The position numbers and the translations under genes are program-made. A stretch of 64,000 nt of DNA from Clarireedia homoeocarpa (Eukaryota; Ascomycota; Leotiomycetes; Helotiales; Rutstroemiaceae). The stretch lies in the NCBI GenBank assembly GCA_001465935.1, contig LNKV01000017.1, positions 425,533 to 489,532 of the forward strand. Reading direction: 5' to 3'. Numbering within the stretch: the first letter of the stretch is position 1; each line of letters starts with the position of its first letter. Shown here piece by piece: positions 59,740 through 64,000 of this stretch. The notes under the pieces were generated by a model. The model was not told where the DNA came from and did no database searches. It worked only from the letters and a program-made list of their open reading frames with translations.

Positions 59740-60163
59740 GGTACCGCGGGGCACCACAGAATATTGCGGGGCTCAAACAGGTGGTGGAGCTTGTGATGAA
59801 AGAAGTCAGAAGTCTCCGCAAGGATTCAATGTAGGTATGCATATACGTCGATCCGATGAAGGTAGCTATGATATCAGCAAAGGTTAAGTACTTATTTCCC
59901 TCTCACTCCTCCTTCTTTCTACTCCTTCCATTACATCGCACTGTGGTTATTCACTTTGTTTGTAATTGGCGTTTTCAGACCATCCAGACTTTCCGTTGCT
60001 TCGTTGGAAACCGCCGCGATAGGTAACAAGATAGCTTCCGGAGTCAATCCCGCGTAGACCCGAGGTCCAACATACCACAACAACCACACGATACCTTCTG
60101 ATAGTTTCCCTTATTTCCCCGCTTCATTCCTAACATCCACATCTACTCATTGATACCTTCATT
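59740..60163 (+). promoter_or_regulatory. FBP1 upstream region with CreA-like sites
   Basis: Two GCGGGG motifs at 59746-59751 and 59766-59771, about 400 bases before the FBP1 ATG, fit the SYGGRG consensus bound by the fungal glucose repressor CreA/Mig1, which often acts on paired sites. FBP1 is a classic glucose-repressed gene. A CT-rich stretch (59895-59935) and a leader follow. The sites are short and common by chance. Confidence 0.35.
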
Positions 60164-61315
60164 ATGACTACAGGCGGCGACCAAGGCTCAACCGAGCACA
60201 TCAACACGGACATCGTTACCCTCACTCGATTCCTTACTGAGGAGCAATCAAAGCACAAGGAAGCAACCGGAGATTTCACGTATGTCATTCTTGCCCTTTT
60301 GCTCCCAGGTCCCGGACTTTCAGGCAGTACTAACCTGGGCTCAGACTCCTTTGCCATGCCCTTCAATTCTCCTTCAAATCGATAGCTTACTACATTCGAC
60401 GAGCTACCCTCATCAACCTTACCGGTCTCGCAGGTTCGAGCAATACTACCGGAGATGACCAAAAGAAACTAGACGTAATTGGCAATGACCTCTTCATTGC
60501 TGCCATGAAGTCCTCTGGTAAATGCGCCGTCCTTGTCTCGGAAGAAGAGGAAGAAGCCATCTTCTTCCCAGAAAACAAGGGGGCCCGATATGCCGTTGCA
60601 TGCGATCCTATTGATGGTTCCTCCAATCTCGACGCCGGAGTGTCGGTTGGTACTATTTTCGGTATTCACAAGCTGGCAGAAGGCTCAACCGGTACAAAAG
60701 AGGATTTGCTGAAACCCGGAACCGAGCTCATTGCTGCTGGGTTCACCATGTATGGTGCTTCGGCACAATTGGTTATCACAATGAAGGGCGGAAGCGTCAA
60801 TGGTTTCACAATGGATAGTGCGCTTGGTGAATTCATTCTCACACATCCAAACATGGTGCTACCTAAGAAGCGCGCCATCTACTCGGTCAACGAGGGTAAC
60901 TCGCTGTACTGGGAAGACACCACCAAAAACTATTTCAACTCATTGAAATACCCAGAATCTGAGGGAGGTAAACCTTATAGCGCCAGATATATCGGAAGTA
61001 TGGTGGCAGATGCATACCGAACACTGCTGTATGGAGGAATCTTCGCATACCCTGCGGACAAGAAGAGTCCGAAGGGTAAATTGAGAATTCTGTATGAGTG
61101 TGCACCTATGGCTATGGTTTTCGAAAATGGTAAGTTTTTCCAACCCTTTGTTTTATGTATGACCAGAAACTGATAATTACGCAGCCGGCGGCCAAGCACT
61201 TAACAGCAAGATGGAGCGAATGATGGAGGTTGTGCCAGAGAGTATTCATGATAGGTCTGGTATCTTTATGGGAAGTTGGGATGAGATAGAGAAGGTCAAG
61301 TCATTTCATAAGTAG
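60164..61315 (+). CDS. Fructose-1,6-bisphosphatase
   Basis: It catalyses the committed step of gluconeogenesis, fructose 1,6-bisphosphate to fructose 6-phosphate, in the cytosol. Three exons (60164-60279, 60345-61129, 61185-61315) give 343 residues, a normal length. The joins give GDFTLLCHALQFSFKSIAYY and FENAGGQALNSKMERMMEVVP. The metal site DPIDGSSNLDAG begins at residue 126, and the preceding VSEEEEEAIF block, GFTMYGASAQLVIT, ARYIGSMVADAYRTLLYGGIF (AMP/substrate contacts) and the C-terminal RSGIFMGSWDE are all present. The N-terminal TDIVTLTRFL block is the family's start, supporting the chosen ATG. Probably glucose-repressed; see the upstream sites. Confidence 0.97.
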
Positions 61316-61838
61316 TTGATATCCGGCCGGGTTGTTAGGGTTAGGTTTAATATGGGAAATGTCTACCTTTTCAAGCATCCAAATCAAGTAGTTATCTCTG
61401 TTAGTAATGTGACTGTCATTAGTACAATTTCATGGAGTTTACCTGCCTACAAAAAGCTCGCGAATCCCGTAACCTATGTCCTCACTCGATCTATGAATAA
61501 CGATCTATTAAAGTTCTTCGGGTGCAATCTAGAATCTTCATGAAAGACTTTCCTGTATATCATCCTCCAAGCTCAAATGTACAAGGAAAGGTGCCACTTT
61601 TTTTTTTCAATTATACTTTAATCGCACTCCATCTTTGCCAAGTCTCTTATAAGCACTCTTTCTTACGAAATTTTCAAACTTGTCAACCACCTACCCTTCA
61701 CGTGGATCACAGAGATCAAACAGAAAGGTAAGACTTTCTAGCCCCCGGAAGCGGTAGATGAACCAGTACAATGTCCCAGATGTTGGGAATGCTGTATGCA
61801 GACATTGTGCAGAATCTGAGTATCTAACACGCTTTTCT
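61316..61838. other. Convergent intergenic region
   Basis: 3' region of FBP1. No gene seen; a run of nine or more T near 61600 may be part of a 3' untranslated region or simply low complexity. Confidence 0.5.
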
Positions 61839-62263
61839 TCAGTTCAAGATGCAATGCCCGAAGACCCTGCAGTCATAGTTAAAGTCTTGCCATCGCTCTG
61901 GACAATCGAATGCAGGGCCTAGTAGGAATTCTTGTTCTGGTGTGAGCGGTTCTAGTCGCAGCGTGTCGACTTCGGAATCAAAATAGAAGCTCGGTTTGAG
62001 AGGCTTTTTATCTACTCCGGGGTACTTGGTGAAACTAAGCTTGGGGGGGGATTTTCGCCGGATTGACACAGGATTTTATTCAGAATGTGACAAGCTCTGA
62101 ACGAAGCAGGGCTATGGTTGATGCGTAGCGTTTCGTTGGTCTCGTATCCTAGAAACGTTAGATGCAGTGTGAGTGGCTCAGACAGGATAGCAACCTCGAA
62201 CATGAGCACTTGGAGCGCTAGCGGAAGGTTGGGGAAACAGGTAAACGATGTAGACGCCTGCAT
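61839..62263 (-). pseudogene. Possible 2EXR-type protein, frame broken at a C run
   Basis: On the minus strand, MQASTSFTCFPNLPLALQVL starts at 62263 like the 2EXR domain common in fungi (FxxFPxLPxELRxxIWexAL). It goes on through LTFLGYETNETLRIN, and after a run of eight C (plus-strand G at about 62042-62050) the sequence continues in another frame as LSFTKYPGVDKKPLKPSFYF and DSEVDTLRLEPLT, as expected for the domain's Tyr-Phe-Asp core. One frame jump at the C run would join them. Either the gene is dead or the run is misread. The function of 2EXR proteins is unknown. Confidence 0.45.
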
Positions 62264-62988
62264 GTTTTCACTTGTTAGAGGCTCATGTTATTTGCTATTG
62301 GTGGGTCATGGCTGAGTGATGCGAAAGGCTCCGGTAAGGAAGAGGCCTTGGAACGGACGAGAGTGGAGATTGAAGAAGGGGGTTCTCGGGTTATTTTTGT
62401 TGGCAATGTCGAGGCCTTAGGTAAATCAAAGAGCCTTTGAGACGCAGGAACTGCAAAAGTAGGTACCGGGCAGGCTGCGTGAGACTTTTTGAAGAAGAAG
62501 AAGCGTAGAGCTTGTGCTTGAGAGTCAACATCCCGAACTCTCGTGTGCAATCTTCCTTTCTGCATCCTCCTATCATAAACGAGAAAATCCTATTTATAGT
62601 AGAGAACGTAGGTGACTGGACAGTTGATAATTGAGCAGCTGATACACTCATAATAATGAGTCTCGAAAAAGGAGCCATTGTACGTGACAAGAATTCGAAG
62701 TCAATCGTGCCCAGCTTATCCGCAGATGGATCGTAAGTTGCTTGTATGACCCATCATCCTTCGAATTTGGGGAGATAGTAAATCACCAAAATGGAGCAAG
62801 ACTTCAACTCGTCGTCATTCGAACACTCTACATCGAGAACGAAAAGCGATATAAGGAATGTCATAATCCCTAGCGACTTGATTATTAGATTCGAATGACA
62901 AGATCCATACGTGCGCAAGCTCCATATTTACGCCCTTGGCCCAATAGCAACCATGCAAGCATTCTGACAACACTTCTCCCAGCGCCCC
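62264..62988. other. Intergenic, nothing recognised
   Basis: About 725 bases. Open frames on the minus strand (62275-62690) are Ser/Pro/Lys-rich and not recognised. Likely promoter side of the 2EXR-like remnant and 3' side of the thioredoxin-fold gene. Confidence 0.45.
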
Positions 62989-63721
62989 TCAAACACGCGA
63001 TGCTCCCTCCGTCTCTTTAATCTTTTCGAACAAGCGCAAGAACACACCCGGATCCTGCGCTCCTCCGACTTCATATTTCCCCTGTACTGTAAAATTCGGC
63101 ACTCCGCTGATAAGATTTCTCTTCGCCTCCTCAACCTCCCTATCCACCTCCGTTCCTCCCTTGTCGCTATTCAACCACTCATCAACCTCTTTTTCATCCA
63201 GTCCAGCTCTCAATGCCGCATTCCGTAGCACTTCGTGACTGGTGATATCCCCCTCTTCCTCGAAATATGATTTGAAAAGCGACTCTACAACTTTCGTTTG
63301 CATGGCGAGCGACTTTGACTTCCCTAATTGAATGATTCTGTGGCTGTCCCTCGTAGCACCCGTCTTCCCTCCATAACTGAAATTTATGCCTACGCCTTTT
63401 CCAATCTCTGTGAGGCGTGCGAAGGCTGCGTTCGCTCGTTCTTCTCCAAATTTAGCCACATACCAGGCCCGTTTGTCCACTCCTATTCAGCACATTTTAG
63501 TTATATATGTGAAATTTACTGAAAGTGTGGGCAGTTTACTACTCACCTACTTTGGGAGCATCTGGAGCTAGGTAGAATGGATGCCATGAGATGTTGAACG
63601 TATCGTTCGAGTCAGGATAACGTTCCTTGTATGCGCGAATTCCTTGTTCGAGCTTCTGCTTCCCTACATAGCACCAAGGGCATACCGTATCGCTCACAAT
63701 AGCTATGTCAAATTGTGTCAT
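62989..63721 (-). CDS. DsbA/FrnE-like thioredoxin-fold oxidoreductase
   Basis: A 222-residue protein of the DsbA family (FrnE branch, related to 2-hydroxychromene-2-carboxylate isomerase and kappa glutathione transferase). Exons are 63721-63547 and 63482-62989; the 64-base intron join gives APKVGVDKRAWYVAKFG. The redox motif CPWC is at residues 14-17 in VSDTVCPWCYVGKQKLEQ. Next come FSYGGKTGATRDSHRIIQLG, SLFKSYFEEEGDITSHEVL (helical insert) and the cis-Pro loop VPNFTVQGKYEVGGAQDP. No signal peptide, so cytosolic. These proteins are thought to act in thiol redox reactions; the partner is unknown. The ATG at 63721 puts the first strand right before CPWC. Confidence 0.92.
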
Positions 63722-64000
63722 TTTCCGGAGCGTCTGCCGAAACATATAACGAGCGCACAAACAGAGAGTTGAGTTGTATATCCGCAAAATTGTGAGGTAG
63801 ATCAAGAGAAATAATTAAGTAGAGGATTCTGAGAATGAATAGGCAAAGGAAAAAGGTAGGAAATATGATTACTTATCACTATTGTAGATTAGAAATACCT
63901 GATGTCGGATTAGAAATCATTCCGAGGCATTTTTGATCAGCTGTGCACCAGTGGGTGTACTAACTATCGGACCAACTCCAAAACTTCAATATCCGACTAA

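Noticed and set aside
1..64000. CRISPR arrays, bacterial operons, rRNA genes
   Set aside because: No direct-repeat/spacer pattern, no bacterial gene organisation and no rRNA segment are seen; the DNA is eukaryotic with introns.

Overview
This is eukaryotic nuclear DNA from a filamentous ascomycete (Pezizomycotina). The evidence is the short spliceosomal introns (mostly 46-70 bases, GTAAGT-like donors, CTAAC/CTAAT branch sites), the fungus-specific families (Zn2Cys6 regulator, Clr5 protein, NACHT-ankyrin receptor, GH64 glucanase, laccase and GMC relics) and the unclustered, bidirectional gene order. A leotiomycete is my best guess, from general protein flavour only. All exon joins were worked out by hand; each model reported as intact gives a coding length divisible by three.

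Layout. 0.7-8.7 kb: an APC-family amino acid/choline-type permease (+) tail to tail with a Zn2Cys6 regulator (-), followed by two dead oxidoreductases, a truncated laccase (-) and a GMC oxidoreductase with several stops (+). 10-21.6 kb: ordinary metabolism and regulation, namely long-chain acyl-CoA synthetase, GH64 beta-1,3-glucanase, a Clr5-domain protein, D-lactate dehydrogenase and an amidase. 22.8-30.4 kb: one 10-exon gene for a 2354-residue NACHT-ankyrin (fungal NLR) protein with a six-copy HEDK tail. 30.4-41.4 kb: an 11-kb gene-poor stretch holding a C-terminal oxidase fragment, a 519-bp element with perfect 16-bp terminal inverted repeats, and a second possible inverted-repeat element. 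41.4-46 kb: a C2H2 regulator with four fingers, COQ3 (ubiquinone methyltransferase) and RIB3 (riboflavin synthesis). 46.9-49.8 kb: a graveyard of GMC oxidoreductase pieces in both orientations, including one gene whose last coding segment appears to be flipped. 50.5-52.8 kb: an unrecognised 521-residue protein beside a 63-bp minisatellite that contains an assembly gap. 54-64 kb: a secreted S10 serine carboxypeptidase, FBP1 (gluconeogenesis), a possible broken 2EXR-type protein and a DsbA/FrnE-like thioredoxin-fold protein.

The genes do not form one pathway. FBP1, D-lactate dehydrogenase and acyl-CoA synthetase would all serve growth on non-sugar carbon; COQ3 supplies the quinone that D-lactate dehydrogenase-type respiration feeds. 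The strongest unusual features are the NLR gene with its P-loop carried on a 25-base exon, the repeated decay of laccase and GMC oxidoreductases, the apparent 124-bp microinversion, the inverted-repeat element, and the 63-bp minisatellite.
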